This document shows, one piece after another, positions 26,670-34,332 of a stretch of 64,000 bases of DNA. The DNA lies in contig NZ_AUAZ01000002.1 in assembly GCF_000428985.1 (NCBI RefSeq), positions 248,001 to 312,000 of the forward strand, in the 5' to 3' direction. The position numbers and the translations under genes were made by a program. Each line of letters starts with the position of its first letter. Within the stretch, counting starts at the first letter, position 1. The notes beneath the pieces are model-generated. The model saw nothing but the letters and a program-made list of their open reading frames with translations, had not been told where the DNA came from and did no database searches. This stretch comes from Marinobacterium litorale DSM 23545. GTDB taxonomy: Bacteria > Pseudomonadota > Gammaproteobacteria > Pseudomonadales > Balneatricaceae.

Positions 26670-27630
26670 AGTAATGCTGTTGCGCCACGGCAAGGCGAAA
26701 AAGAGCAGCGACGGACACGACTTTGACAGACCGCTGAAAGAGCGGGGTAAGCGGGGTGCCCAACGCACCGGTGCCTGGCTCGCGCAAACCGGCAACCTGC
26801 CAGCGCGGGTTATCTGCTCGCCGGCTCGCCGGGCGCGGGAGAGCGCTGAGAAATGTGTTAAGGCGATGGGCGCAACCGTAGAACGGATCGAGAATGACGA
26901 CCGGCTTTACTGCGCCAGCGCCAGCAGCCTGTTCGATCGTCTGATTGAAGCCGCCTCTCAAACATCACCGGTAATGCTGGTGGGTCACAACCCGGGACTT
27001 GAGCAGCTCGCCCGACAGCTGCTTCCGGAATCCGTCTGCAATCAGTACGACACACTGATGCCGGCAGGCACCTTGCTGCGCCTTGCACTGCCGGAGACCC
27101 AGGCGTTTCCGCTCGATGGCGGCGCTGCGCTGCTGGAGCGGATAACCCCGGATGAGCTTCCCGACGGTTTCCCCTGGCCGGCACCCGACGGTCGGGAGCG
27201 CCGGGAGCGCCCCGCCTATTACTACACACAATCGGCGGCGATACCTTATCGGATTCAATCCGGCGAAGTGGAAGTTTTGCTGATCACCTCCAGCAGCGGA
27301 CGGTATTGGGTTCTCCCCAAGGGGATTGTTGAACCCGGGCTTTCGCCTCAGGCATCCGCAGCCAAGGAGGCGCGCGAAGAGGCCGGCATTGAAGGTAATG
27401 TGCAGGAACAAGCTCTGGGTCAGTACCGCCAGGCGAAATGGGGCGCCCATTGCGATATTCAGGTTTACCCCATGCAGGTTACGCGCGAGCTGCCCGACAA
27501 GGAGTGGGAAGAAACCCACCGCGAGCGTCGCTGGCTACCGTTAAAGCAGGCGTGCAGCTTCCTCAAAAACCCTGATCTGGCCGACATTGTCAGAACCCTG
27601 CCTGAACACCTCCAGGGGACAAACCCGTGA
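26662..27630 (+). CDS. SixA-type phosphohistidine phosphatase fused to a Nudix hydrolase
   Basis: 322 residues. Residues 1-150 are a SixA-like histidine phosphatase: catalytic LRHGKAKKSS (residue 7 onward), then ICSPARRARESAEK and VGHNPGLEQLARQL with the second His. From about residue 185 a Nudix domain follows with Nudix box GIVEPGLSPQASAAKEAREE; it keeps the EE pair but has Leu for the first Glu and Lys for the Arg, as in some diphosphoinositol/ApnA-type enzymes. Nudix enzymes split nucleoside-diphosphate links. The fusion suggests one protein that clears both a phosphorylated side chain and a nucleotide-linked intermediate. Overlaps the neighbouring genes on both sides. Confidence 0.9.
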   Translation: MIEVMLLRHGKAKKSSDGHDFDRPLKERGKRGAQRTGAWLAQTGNLPARVICSPARRARESAEKCVKAMGATVERIENDDRLYCASASSLFDRLIEAASQTSPVMLVGHNPGLEQLARQLLPESVCNQYDTLMPAGTLLRLALPETQAFPLDGGAALLERITPDELPDGFPWPAPDGRERRERPAYYYTQSAAIPYRIQSGEVEVLLITSSSGRYWVLPKGIVEPGLSPQASAAKEAREEAGIEGNVQEQALGQYRQAKWGAHCDIQVYPMQVTRELPDKEWEETHRERRWLPLKQACSFLKNPDLADIVRTLPEHLQGTNP

Positions 27631-28325
27631 CCAGACGGATAGCCGCACTTGTGCGCCACGGCGATTATCATCAACTTGCGGGAACACCGAGTGCCCACCA
27701 GCCGTTTGGCCTCAATGAGCGTGGCCATGAGCAGGCACGACGCGGTGCGGAGCTGATGAAAAGTCAGTTAGCCGAAAACGGCTGGATACTGGACGCTCAG
27801 GTTGTCAGTTCCACGCTATTACGGGCCTGGCAAACCGCCGAGCTTTTCATCGACACGCTGAGCACGACCTGCTCAGAACCGATACAACACCGCAGCGAGA
27901 GCGCCCTGTGTGAGCGCTGTGTCGGCAGCGCCGCCAATCTGACCAGCGACCAGATCTACCGGATTGTTGAATCCGATCCCCGGTTTGAAACGCCACCGGC
28001 GGATTGGAAGTCCAACAGCCATTATCGTCTACCCTTGGAGGGAGCGGAGTCATTAATGGAGGCAGGAGAGCGCGTTGCCGCGTGCCTGCGCCGTGAACTC
28101 GAAGCGCTGGAGGAATCAGCGCAGCCGGGTGTGCGCCTGTTTGTGGGCCATGGTGCTGCATTCCGGCACGCGGCGCACCGACTCGGCGTTTTACCTTTTG
28201 AACGGATCGCCGAGCTGAGTATGTACCACGCTCATCCGGTGTATCTGGAGCTCTGTTCCGACGGCCAGTGGCGCCACGTGGGCGGGGACTGGAAGGAGCG
28301 CAAGCGCGAAGGGTTTACAGACTGA
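27627..28325 (+). CDS. Second histidine phosphatase superfamily protein
   Basis: 232 residues. The catalytic motif ALVRHGDYH (about residue 7) is followed by GLNERGHEQARRGAELM, VVSSTLLRAWQTAEL and FVGHGAAFRHAAHRLG with the second active-site His, all typical of phosphoglycerate-mutase-like phosphatases. It is larger and more distant than the SixA domain encoded just before it, so the two are not a simple recent duplication. ATGA overlap with that gene shows co-translation. Substrate unknown. Confidence 0.88.
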   Translation: MTRRIAALVRHGDYHQLAGTPSAHQPFGLNERGHEQARRGAELMKSQLAENGWILDAQVVSSTLLRAWQTAELFIDTLSTTCSEPIQHRSESALCERCVGSAANLTSDQIYRIVESDPRFETPPADWKSNSHYRLPLEGAESLMEAGERVAACLRRELEALEESAQPGVRLFVGHGAAFRHAAHRLGVLPFERIAELSMYHAHPVYLELCSDGQWRHVGGDWKERKREGFTD

Positions 28326-28391
28326 CATATAGTCGACACATTGGCTCACTAGAATATCGGCCCACTCTTATAACTCAAATGTCTCAGGTCC

Positions 28392-29729
28392 ATGCGCGCA
28401 CTAAAATCCCTACCCGACATCAAGCCGATTCCGACCCACCGAGCCATCATCGATCGGCTGCCGACCCATGTGGAGCCCTGGGACCTGAGCCATACCCATT
28501 CGGCCAACCGTAATGCCATCGACCCGATCATTTTCCAGCAGTCATTGGGCGGTGATATCAACGGTGCTTGGCGCTGGCCGCGGCGGCCGATCTACTTCAT
28601 CGCCGACCCCCACGCCGATGCGCAGGCCTTTATCGACTCTCTGGTGGCCACCGGTACCGTGGTAAAGCGGGGCGACAAACCCACCGAGTTCGAGCTGAAT
28701 CGGGCAGGGAAGGACGCCATCTACGTGATTGGGGGTGACTGCCTGGACAAGGGGCCCAGTAACTTGGAGTTACTGCGTGCGATTCGCCACCTCATGGGAC
28801 TTAGCAAACGCGTCAAGCTGCTGGCCGGCAACCACGATGTGCGGCTGTTGATGGGAATCCGAACCGTTACCGGCGACTGCGATACCACCACCGAACATCT
28901 TTTTGTTCGCATGGGCGACAAGGTGATACCGCTGTTCAAGGAGATCCACCGGGTTTACCTGGCCGGCAAAAAGATCCCCAAGAAAATACCGGATGAGGCG
29001 ACCTGTCGGGCAAAGCTGTTTCCCTCGGAGGACTGGTTCGAACAGTTCCCCCGGGAAGCCGCTGATTTTATGAGCGAAGCCGCCATCGAGCGCGAACTCA
29101 AGCGCATGCGCAAGAAGGTAAACGGCTTTGAGACCTCCTGCCACAAAGCCGGTTTTACGCTGCGAGAGATCTACCATATCGCGCTAACCTGTCGTGCCCT
29201 GTTTCTCAAGCCCAAAGGTGAGTTCAGCTGGTTTTACCGGGAGATGCGCCTGGCCTACCGTAACGGGGCTTTCCTGTTCGTACACGCAGGGCTGGATGAT
29301 GCCATCAGCGAAGCTCTGCGGGACAAGGGGGTCAAACATCTGAACCGTCAGTTCCGTAAGCAGATCAAAAACGACCTGTTCCATTTCTACTTCGGTCCAC
29401 TGGCCAATACCATGCGCACCAAATATCGCCCGGCGGACCTCTCCCTGACTGAGACTGGGTTAACCGCGTTGCGGGAAACGGGAATCCGTACACTGGTCCA
29501 CGGCCATATCAACCGGTTGCACGGTCAACGTCTGGCGGTTAAAGAGGGGATGCTGCATATCGAAGGCGATATCACGCTGGACCGAAATTCACGCCGTAAA
29601 GAGGGGCTTCATGGGGTCGGTGCCGGTGTAACCGTAATCCATCCGGATCGGCATATCCTGGGAATCAGCGTAGACTACCCCAAAGCCAAACTGTTTCGCC
29701 CGGAAGCTTGCGAGTATCAAACATGCTAG
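28392..29729 (+). CDS. Calcineurin-type metallophosphoesterase of the GAK-type cluster
   Basis: 445 residues. Metal-binding motifs appear in order: FIADPHADAQAF (DxH variant, about residue 72), VIGGDCLDKGPSN (GDxxD), LLAGNHDVRLLMG (GNHD), FLFVHAGLDDA and LVHGHINRLHG. This is a full two-metal phosphoesterase site. A large insert between GNHD and the last motifs (about 150-310) contains a basic helical stretch. It lies 66 bases after the second phosphatase gene, with a weak AGG before the ATG, and overlaps the amphi-Trp gene by 7 bases. Probable role: removing the phosphate put on by the kinases encoded upstream; inference. Confidence 0.88.
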   Translation: MRALKSLPDIKPIPTHRAIIDRLPTHVEPWDLSHTHSANRNAIDPIIFQQSLGGDINGAWRWPRRPIYFIADPHADAQAFIDSLVATGTVVKRGDKPTEFELNRAGKDAIYVIGGDCLDKGPSNLELLRAIRHLMGLSKRVKLLAGNHDVRLLMGIRTVTGDCDTTTEHLFVRMGDKVIPLFKEIHRVYLAGKKIPKKIPDEATCRAKLFPSEDWFEQFPREAADFMSEAAIERELKRMRKKVNGFETSCHKAGFTLREIYHIALTCRALFLKPKGEFSWFYREMRLAYRNGAFLFVHAGLDDAISEALRDKGVKHLNRQFRKQIKNDLFHFYFGPLANTMRTKYRPADLSLTETGLTALRETGIRTLVHGHINRLHGQRLAVKEGMLHIEGDITLDRNSRRKEGLHGVGAGVTVIHPDRHILGISVDYPKAKLFRPEACEYQTC

Positions 29730-29986
29730 AGAACAAAAACCGCTTCAGACACCAGTCCCTGCAGGATAGCGAGAGCATTCAGGAGCTTCTGAACTCGATT
29801 GCGGCGGGCATCAAGAAAGGGGAGATCACCTTCAGCGACCAGGATGGTGAGATCCGGCTGGAGCCCAAGGGCCTGCTTGACCTTAAAGTGACCGCCAGCG
29901 AAGAGGAATCGCGTCACCGCCTGGAGCTTCGTATCAGCTGGCAGAGTGATCAGCCGCTCAAGAGCAACAGCCTGTCGGTTAAGTAA
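29723..29986 (+). CDS. Small amphi-Trp-type protein
   Basis: 87 residues from ATG 29723. It matches the amphi-Trp domain pattern I recall: FRHQSLQDSESIQELLNSIA, then GIKKGEITFSDQDGEIRLEP, then KGLLDLKVTASEEESRHRLE and ELRISWQ, ending in the domain's Trp. Such proteins are small, highly charged and tied to GAK-type clusters. As the only non-enzyme of the cluster it is a natural candidate for the carrier or target of the modifying enzymes; this is inference. It is the last gene of the operon and nearly meets the convergent EAL gene, with 7 bases between. Confidence 0.8.
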   Translation: MLENKNRFRHQSLQDSESIQELLNSIAAGIKKGEITFSDQDGEIRLEPKGLLDLKVTASEEESRHRLELRISWQSDQPLKSNSLSVK

Positions 29987-29993
29987 CGCTGGT

Positions 29994-31514
29994 CTATACA
30001 GACTGGCGGGACAGGCTGATCATCTCCAGAAGCTTATCGAACGGCATCGGTTTGCCATACATATAGCCCTGGCCGTAGCGCACGCCCACATCGATTAACG
30101 CCCGATTCTGCATATTGTTCTCAATACCCTCAGCCACGATCGAGGCATCGATCTTATGGGCGATATCGACAATATGCGGTATCAGGGTGGAACGCACGGA
30201 TCCACCCTCCATTTCACTGATAAAGCTGCGATCGATCTTTAACGTATCGCATTTAAAATCGCGGATCTGGCGAAGGTTGGAATACCCGGTACCAAAATCA
30301 TCGATAGCCACCTGAAAACCGCCCGCCACCAGCTTTTCGAGATTGATCCGGGCCGCTTCGCTATTCAGTTTTTCGTCCTCAGTCACTTCGATAACAAACT
30401 GCAGGCCGGGTTGACTAAAGCGACCGTTTTCCAATAGCGCCAAGACAGCACCGCTCTCGATATCCTGCGCAAAGAAGTTGATATTAACCTTGAAGCCCTC
30501 GGGTAGAGCGGACGCCTGACTCACGGCGGCGAGGGCCTTGTCAATAATCAACCGGGTAAAAGGCCAGGTTTTACGACAGCGACTGATCACTGGAATAAAG
30601 CTGTCAGGATAGATCGGGCCCAGTACATCTTCATAGCGGGCCAGCACCTCACATCCGATAACCCGACCGGTACGAAGCTCAACCAACGGTTGATACAGGC
30701 AGTAAAATGCATCGTTTTTAAGCCCACGGAGAACCCGGGACTGTTGCGACCGATAGCGCCGCAACCACCTTCGCTGGCCAATAAAACCAAACCCGGCGAC
30801 CAGTACGGCGATAATAAGCCATCCAGCTAATGTAGACCGATACCGCTGATGAAAAACCTCCGAACCGGCACCTATCGTTATACAGTAGGGAACACTATCA
30901 CTGCACTGATGCACATAGAGATCGGCGTTTTGCAAAGACGCAGCGGATGAGCCCGCGATGTATTCCTTTACACCTTCAGCTGAGAAGATTAATTGCCACT
31001 CCACACCGGGAATGAAAATCAGGTCACCCAGAAACGTTTTATCGATAACGGCATCATACGCTCCGAGGCGCACCAATATCCCGCGCACCGCGTTTTCAGT
31101 CAGCAGAACCGGCATATCCAGCCAGACTTTCGCGCCTAAACGGCCAATATAGTTGGGGTGACGGATTTCGTAGGGGAACGATAAGCGACCAACGCCTGCG
31201 CTACACAGCAGCCTATCGCCTTCAAGACGGCCGATATCCTTAATGTACTCCGATAAAAAGACCTCCCGGCGCAACTCAAGCAGTGAGGCATCACTGCAAT
31301 CTCGGGGACCCGATGCATTCAAGCGGTTTAACGTGGTGAGAAGATCACCGGAGATAAGGTTTATCTGATTGAAGCTCTTCTGAATCTGCGCCTGCAACTG
31401 CTTCTCAAAACTGCTTTCAAGAACGCTATAGGCGGCGAACAGCCCAAAACCGAGGAGCAAAGCAATTCCGGTAACGACGAGGCGATCAATAATGATCCGG
31501 GTTATCTTTCTCAC
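29994..31514 (-). CDS. CSS-type membrane EAL phosphodiesterase (c-di-GMP)
   Basis: About 506 residues. One N-terminal membrane helix, a periplasmic domain of roughly 200 residues, a second helix (LAGWLIIAVLVAGFGFIGQ), then an EAL domain with GCEVLARYED (EVL in place of EAL), KVNINFFAQD, EVTEDEK, DDFGTGYSNLRQIRDF and VAEGIEN. The periplasmic part has Cys residues at CSDASLL and LLCSAGVG, close to the CSS motif of redox-sensitive EAL proteins such as E. coli YjcC, whose activity depends on disulfide state. GTG 31514 after GGGGAAA is preferred over TTG 31574, which has no well-placed ribosome site. Confidence 0.87.
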   Translation of the reverse strand: MRKITRIIIDRLVVTGIALLLGFGLFAAYSVLESSFEKQLQAQIQKSFNQINLISGDLLTTLNRLNASGPRDCSDASLLELRREVFLSEYIKDIGRLEGDRLLCSAGVGRLSFPYEIRHPNYIGRLGAKVWLDMPVLLTENAVRGILVRLGAYDAVIDKTFLGDLIFIPGVEWQLIFSAEGVKEYIAGSSAASLQNADLYVHQCSDSVPYCITIGAGSEVFHQRYRSTLAGWLIIAVLVAGFGFIGQRRWLRRYRSQQSRVLRGLKNDAFYCLYQPLVELRTGRVIGCEVLARYEDVLGPIYPDSFIPVISRCRKTWPFTRLIIDKALAAVSQASALPEGFKVNINFFAQDIESGAVLALLENGRFSQPGLQFVIEVTEDEKLNSEAARINLEKLVAGGFQVAIDDFGTGYSNLRQIRDFKCDTLKIDRSFISEMEGGSVRSTLIPHIVDIAHKIDASIVAEGIENNMQNRALIDVGVRYGQGYMYGKPMPFDKLLEMISLSRQSV

Positions 31515-31767
31515 AGTTTCCCCGTTAACCGGCGCTCCATACCTGCACCCGGAAGTAGCAATAATGAGAATCAATCTCCAGCAAGCTTAGCATAGAGCGC
31601 TCCCGACGCCACGTCGCAGATACGATCCATGAGCTCGCTATAAACCAATGCCTTGATTCCCTAAAATATTTGGCTGCGTTCAGCACAGCCGTCTACGCTG
31701 AGAGACACGGCAACCCGGAGCCCAAAGGCGCTTTGGCAACGAAAGTGGATTGATCAAGGAGGCGGGC

Positions 31768-33132
31768 ATGAGAGTTCCATCCAGTACGAGCTTTGCGATT
31801 CTGGGCGCCGCTCTGATCGCCATAAGCTTCGGCCTGGCCCGGTTCGCGTTCGGTCTGTTTGTACCGCCGATCCGCGATGAGCTCGAACTTACGCCCTACG
31901 TGATTGGTCTGATCGGCTCGCTTCCCCTGATCAGCTTTATGCTCGCAACGCTTGTGGCGCCATCAACCGCCAAGCGACTCGGGGCACGCAACACGGCGGT
32001 GCTCTCCGGTATTTTCGGCGTCATCGGACTGGGGCTGATCAGCCAGGCTGATGGCCCCGTAACACTGGGGGGAGGGGTCTTTGCCTGTGGTATCTGTACC
32101 GGCCTGATGATGCCCGCACTTACGGCAGCCATGCAGGCGCTGGTTAAACGCTCGGTGCATGGCCGTGTCAGTGCAGTAATGAACGCCGGGACCAGTGTGG
32201 GGGTCGCGGTGGCAGTACCGGCGGTTCTGTTCATGGCCGGCGCCTGGCGATACGCCTATCTGTCGTTTGCCGTTCTGGCGGCTATCGGTGTGTTAGCCAC
32301 TTGGTTTCTGCTGCCATCGGTATCGCGTGTTACACCCTCAGAAGCGGCTCCGCCACCACCGGTCAGCGCACTGCAGTGGGTGAGCCTCTCACGACTGGGG
32401 GTGTTCGCCTTCATCATGGGGTTTGTATCCTCCGCCTACTGGATATTTGCGCCGGACCTGGTTGCCACGCTTGGAGCACTGCCCCCGGGTTCCTCCGGTT
32501 GGCTGTGGCTGGCGGTCGGTATCGCCGGCCTGGGCGGGGCCGTGATTGCAGACCTGGCCGACCGTAATAACCCACCGATCACCCATGCACTGATGCTGAT
32601 GATGCTCTCTGCCAGCGTCGCACTGCTCGCGGCCAGCCCCGGACAACTGCCCGTCGCGATATTCTCGGCCCTCGTGTTCGGCCTGGCGTACATGAGCCTG
32701 ACAGGACTCTACCTGATGAGCGGCATACGGCTTTTACCCGGTCGTCTCTCCATGGGCCCGGTCCTGCCGTTTTTGGCCGTCTCACTGGGCCAGGCGACCG
32801 GCTCGCCCGCTGCCGGCTTTTTAGTGGCGGAATTCGGTTACGCAGACGGCTTCGCCATGTTCGCGGCACTGGGCATCCTGGTCGCCATACTTTCACCCAT
32901 GTATCCAAGAGATGGCGGTGCCCAGGCGGACGAAGAGGAAGAAAGCGGCTTGCAGGCCGCCTACGACTACCAGCTGCAAGACGAGGAGGGCGAGCCTTAC
33001 GAACCCGCAGAACTGGAAGGTTATGAAGATGAAGGACACACTGAGCCGGAACCAGACCCAGACTCTGAGCCCGCAGCCCGGCAGGAGCCGAAGGCGGATG
33101 CCGGGAAACCGCCTCAACGCCCCGTCCCGTAG
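31768..33132 (+). CDS. YbfB/YjiJ-like MFS transporter with acidic C-terminal tail
   Basis: 454 residues from ATG 31768 (AAGGAGG six bases upstream; the frame extends back to a TTG at 31750). Twelve membrane segments are visible to about residue 395, beginning FAILGAALIAISFGLARFAF, a start typical of the YbfB/YjiJ MFS group. The substrate is unknown. After the last helix comes a 65-residue tail very rich in Glu, Asp and Pro (for example DEEEESGLQAAYDYQLQDEE). The final 20 or so codons are read from a REP-like hairpin, so the native stop has probably been displaced. It has a loose gap upstream and downstream and is probably transcribed alone. Confidence 0.85.
   Translation: MRVPSSTSFAILGAALIAISFGLARFAFGLFVPPIRDELELTPYVIGLIGSLPLISFMLATLVAPSTAKRLGARNTAVLSGIFGVIGLGLISQADGPVTLGGGVFACGICTGLMMPALTAAMQALVKRSVHGRVSAVMNAGTSVGVAVAVPAVLFMAGAWRYAYLSFAVLAAIGVLATWFLLPSVSRVTPSEAAPPPPVSALQWVSLSRLGVFAFIMGFVSSAYWIFAPDLVATLGALPPGSSGWLWLAVGIAGLGGAVIADLADRNNPPITHALMLMMLSASVALLAASPGQLPVAIFSALVFGLAYMSLTGLYLMSGIRLLPGRLSMGPVLPFLAVSLGQATGSPAAGFLVAEFGYADGFAMFAALGILVAILSPMYPRDGGAQADEEEESGLQAAYDYQLQDEEGEPYEPAELEGYEDEGHTEPEPDPDSEPAARQEPKADAGKPPQRPVP
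33077..33105. repeat. REP-like hairpin, copy B (inside the MFS coding tail)
   Basis: Same unit as copies A and C: outer arms CCCGGCA/TGCCGGG, inner GCC/GGC, here around GAA. It is in frame and encodes part of the last residues of the MFS carrier, up to about 27 bases before its stop. Confidence 0.75.
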
Positions 33133-33255
33133 CTCGATAAGATGGCACAAACCGCAAGGCGGATCGGACTTGCAGACCGGAAGCAAAGCCGATTACCTTA
33201 AAGCCTTATCAGAATTTGAAAACGAACTTTATGCATACAAGGGCAAAAACACGGA

Positions 33256-34227
33256 ATGTACGCCTACATCTATGATCAGCCGCATCCGTCAGCATCAGAA
33301 ACCGCTTTAAGAATTGGTGATAACAGAGTCGCCTTCTTTATCGCCCCCATACTGGAAAACGCTCGGTTTAGGCAGTCTCACTGTGGCAACTACTGGGAAA
33401 TTACGTTTTTCAAGAACTCTTGCTTTCAGCAGATCCTGGGTGTGCAGCTTACCGAGTCCGAGCAGGATAAAAAATGCGAAGCGAAAGCTGTCTGGGCTGA
33501 TAATAAGCACGATGTCGCCATGAACGCGCAGTTGTTGCCACCAGTGTCGTGGTTTATCCGCAAATCCACCACCCTGCAAGCCGACAAGATCGTGCCGCTG
33601 ACAAGCACCCGCGGTTTGATCGTGGATCGCGATGCAGTTGCCTACTTCTCGGATAAAGCAGATCAGTTTAAACGCATAGTGCTTGAGCTCTGCCTTGCGG
33701 TCGCTTATCGTCGCGTGCTCGAAGAGAGCATGGCCAGACTCACCGCATCCGTTAAAGCCCGGGATTCGGAAAAAACACTGGCACTTTATGAAGATATTTT
33801 GCACTTCAACGCCGGGGATTTCTTCCAGCACCCGGTGATAATCAAGAACCATGAGCTCTTCCCGGTATGGGACTTGCTCGCAGAGCATCACAAATTACAG
33901 GTGTTCAATACAGAGCTGACCGCCCAGCTTGCCAACGTGTCACTGCTTTTGCATGAGCAGCGTGAGCGGGCGCGAGCGCAGCAAGTGCTGGAAGAGCAGG
34001 AACAGCGCAGAGCACAGGCCCGGTTGCGGGATGAGCAGGAGCAAAAACGTGAAAAAGCGTTCAGCCGACGCTCTACCTGGTTAGGGATCGTATTGGCCGG
34101 ACTATCGCTATTTTCACTGCTTTCATTGGTTGAGCTGACACCACAGCATTTCGAGTCAGCTTACCGTAATTGGGTCGAACCCTATGTACCCAAAATTTCA
34201 GCAGATGCAGAGATCAGGACGCAGTAA
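33256..34227 (+). CDS. Uncharacterised coiled-coil protein with a C-terminal membrane segment
   Basis: 323 residues. The first 220 residues look globular and cytoplasmic (for example RVAFFIAPILENARFRQSHC and ITFFKNSCFQQILGVQL). Residues about 235-275 are a charged coiled coil rich in Gln, Arg and Glu (EQRERARAQQVLEEQEQRRA). One hydrophobic helix follows (WLGIVLAGLSLFSLLSLVE, about 279-297), and the end would be outside the membrane. The ATG at 33256 has only a weak GGA in front. It lies upstream of two helicase genes in the same direction and may be their membrane partner. Family not recognised. Confidence 0.7.
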   Translation: MYAYIYDQPHPSASETALRIGDNRVAFFIAPILENARFRQSHCGNYWEITFFKNSCFQQILGVQLTESEQDKKCEAKAVWADNKHDVAMNAQLLPPVSWFIRKSTTLQADKIVPLTSTRGLIVDRDAVAYFSDKADQFKRIVLELCLAVAYRRVLEESMARLTASVKARDSEKTLALYEDILHFNAGDFFQHPVIIKNHELFPVWDLLAEHHKLQVFNTELTAQLANVSLLLHEQRERARAQQVLEEQEQRRAQARLRDEQEQKREKAFSRRSTWLGIVLAGLSLFSLLSLVELTPQHFESAYRNWVEPYVPKISADAEIRTQ

Positions 34228-34332
34228 ATGAGTATATCCCGCCATCAAATCCATTCAGGGCATCAGCATTGGGTTTGGTTCGCTGCGTGATATACAGAAA
34301 CCCGATCAGGTTAGGTTTACAGGGATAGTCAT

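Noticed and set aside
32912-33310. 132-codon plus frame overlapping the MFS tail and the next gene
   Set aside because: Its first part is the acidic MFS tail read out of frame and its composition is unlike a protein; no start signal before the gap.
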